Positions 5,080 through 6,146 of a stretch of 6,146 nucleotides of DNA are shown in pieces. The stretch covers positions 1 to 6,146 of the forward strand of contig JAKAXN010000280.1 of the NCBI GenBank assembly GCA_021816565.1, read 5' to 3'. The notes below the pieces were generated by a model that was not told where the DNA came from, did not search any database, and saw only the letters and a list, made by a program, of their open reading frames with translations. This DNA comes from Actinomycetes bacterium. Its GTDB lineage: Bacteria; Actinomycetota; Acidimicrobiia; Acidimicrobiales; Palsa-688. Every line of letters starts with the position of its first letter. The first letter of the stretch is position 1. Position numbers and translations under genes: made by a program.

Positions 5080-6146
5080 GCGGGGCGGCGCAGATCCGGG
5101 AGGCGCTCCTGGTGCTGGCCGACGGCACCACCTTCGAGGGCGAGGCTGCCGGCTTCTGGGATCCCGGGGCCTCCTCCCCGGCGACGGGGGAGGTCGTGTT
5201 CAACACCACCCTGACCGGCTACCAGGAGGTCCTCACCGACCCCTCCTACGCCGGGCAGATCATCTGCTTCACCTACCCCCACATCGGCAACTACGGGGTG
5301 ACCGGCGACGACAGCGAGAGCGCGAGGGCCTTCTGCCGGGGTCTCATCGCCCGCGACCTGCCGCCCCGACCGAGCAGCTGGCGCTCCGAGCGGAGCGTGC
5401 ACGACTTCCTCACCGATGAGCGGCTGCCGGCGCTGACGGGCATAGACACCCGCCGCCTGACCCGCCACATCCGCGAAGCCGGATCGATGCCGGCGGCCTT
5501 CGGCCCGCTCGACCTCTTCGACGAGACGACCCTCAAAGAGGCGGCGCTGCGAGAACCAGGCACCGAGGGCCAGGACCTGGCCGCGCAGGTGACCACCAGG
5601 GAGGCCTACACCTACGGGGACGGGCCGCTGGCGGTCGTCGCCTACGACTTCGGCATCAAGCGGACCATCCTCCGTCACCTGGGCCGGCTGGCCACCGTCG
5701 AGGTGGTACCCGCCTCGACGCCCGCCGCAGAGGTCCTGGAGCGCCGGCCCGACGGCGTGTTCCTCTCGAACGGCCCCGGCGACCCGGCGGCGGTCGGCTA
5801 CGCCACCGAGTCCATCCGCCAGCTGCTCGGGCAGGTGCCGGTGTTCGGCATCTGCCTGGGCCACCAGCTCATGGCCGCCGCTCTCGGCGGATCGACCTAC
5901 AAGATGCCCTTCGGCCACCACGGGGGCAACCACCCGGTGCGCCGGGTGGCGACCGGGGCGGTGGAGATCACCAGCCAGAACCACAACTACGCGGTGGCCG
6001 CCGGGAGCCTGGTCGACGCCGAGATCACCCACGTCAACCTCAACGACGGGGTCATCGAGGGCATCAGCCGACCAGACCTGCGGGCCTTCAGCGTGCAGTA
6101 CCACCCCGAGGCCGGACCCGGCCCCCACGACGCCAGCTATCTGTTC
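5076..6146 (+). CDS. carA: Carbamoyl phosphate synthase small chain, 3' end cut by window
   Basis: Glutamine amidotransferase subunit that releases ammonia from glutamine and channels it to CarB for carbamoyl phosphate, feeding both pyrimidine and arginine synthesis. 357 residues are visible with no stop before the right edge; the family is usually about 365-390 aa, so only a short tail is missing. The N-terminal CarA-specific domain is clear ([21 protein letters not shown] about 41-61, PHIGNYG at 68-74, [14 protein letters not shown] at 121-134). The class I glutaminase follows: [12 protein letters not shown] (189-200), LSNGPGDP (230-237), nucleophile C260 in [16 protein letters not shown] (299-307) and the H343/E345 pair in YHPEA. 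The triad is complete. ATG 5076 overlaps the pyrC stop (ATGA) and has GGGGAGG (5062-5068) 7 nt upstream, a good ribosome site. carB is expected next, outside the window. Confidence 0.97.
   Translation, partial: MSGAAQIREALLVLADGTTFEGEAAGFWDPGASSPATGEVVFNTTLTGYQEVLTDPSYAGQIICFTYPHIGNYGVTGDDSESARAFCRGLIARDLPPRPSSWRSERSVHDFLTDERLPALTGIDTRRLTRHIREAGSMPAAFGPLDLFDETTLKEAALREPGTEGQDLAAQVTTREAYTYGDGPLAVVAYDFGIKRTILRHLGRLATVEVVPASTPAAEVLERRPDGVFLSNGPGDPAAVGYATESIRQLLGQVPVFGICLGHQLMAAALGGSTYKMPFGHHGGNHPVRRVATGAVEITSQNHNYAVAAGSLVDAEITHVNLNDGVIEGISRPDLRAFSVQYHPEAGPGPHDASYLF

Noticed and set aside
4992..6128. Minus-strand open frame of about 378 codons opposite carA
   Set aside because: carA on the plus strand is complete in motifs and explains the sequence; the antisense product is low complexity.
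1..6146. CRISPR array, tRNA/rRNA, insertion sequence or prophage features
   Set aside because: No direct-repeat spacing, no tRNA-like cloverleaf, no transposase and no terminal repeats were seen; codon use is even throughout.

Overview
This window is a very GC-rich segment (nearly every sense codon ends in G or C) with one compact rightward gene train: an M24 Xaa-Pro aminopeptidase, elongation factor P (efp), nusB, then the start of a pyrimidine biosynthesis operon, pyrR-pyrB-pyrC-carA, with carA cut by the right edge. The order peptidase-efp-nusB-pyrR-pyrB-pyrC-carA, the GC content and the PyrR leader layout point to an actinobacterium. An Acidimicrobiia-like lineage is possible, because there is no bldD between nusB and pyrR (as in Streptomyces) and no extra gene between pyrC and carA (as in mycobacteria and Streptomyces). 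The taxonomic call is inference; no marker gene for it is present.

Region by region: bases 1-78 hold a possible divergent gene start on the minus strand (a hydrophobic N-terminus leaving the window) and a candidate -10 box for the rightward peptidase. Bases 79-2166 hold the peptidase, efp and nusB, separated by only 3 and 9 nt, so they probably form one transcription unit. Bases 2167-2265 are the only sizeable intergenic gap. It contains a convincing -10 box, an RNA hairpin matching the PyrR-binding consensus, and a strong Shine-Dalgarno just before a TTG start. Bases 2266-6146 carry pyrR, pyrB, pyrC and carA, all joined by overlaps (4, 14 and 4 nt).

The genes cooperate in two ways. EF-P and NusB are translation and transcription accessory factors, and the peptidase handles proline-containing peptides. 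The pyr genes make the first three enzymes of UMP synthesis: CarA with CarB (presumably just outside) makes carbamoyl phosphate, PyrB makes carbamoyl aspartate and PyrC makes dihydroorotate. PyrR senses uridine nucleotides and represses the operon.

The most notable observation is that the 5' end of the pyrR coding sequence contains what looks like a complete intrinsic terminator (7-bp GC stem, 4-nt loop, TTTTTGTT) written into codons 9-17. It lies about 40 nt downstream of the PyrR-binding hairpin and just after the ribosome binding site. The three consecutive codons GTT TTT GTT are the only T-ending Val and Phe codons in the gene. This suggests a layered control in which PyrR blocks translation initiation and thereby exposes an intragenic terminator: translational repression converted into transcription attenuation.
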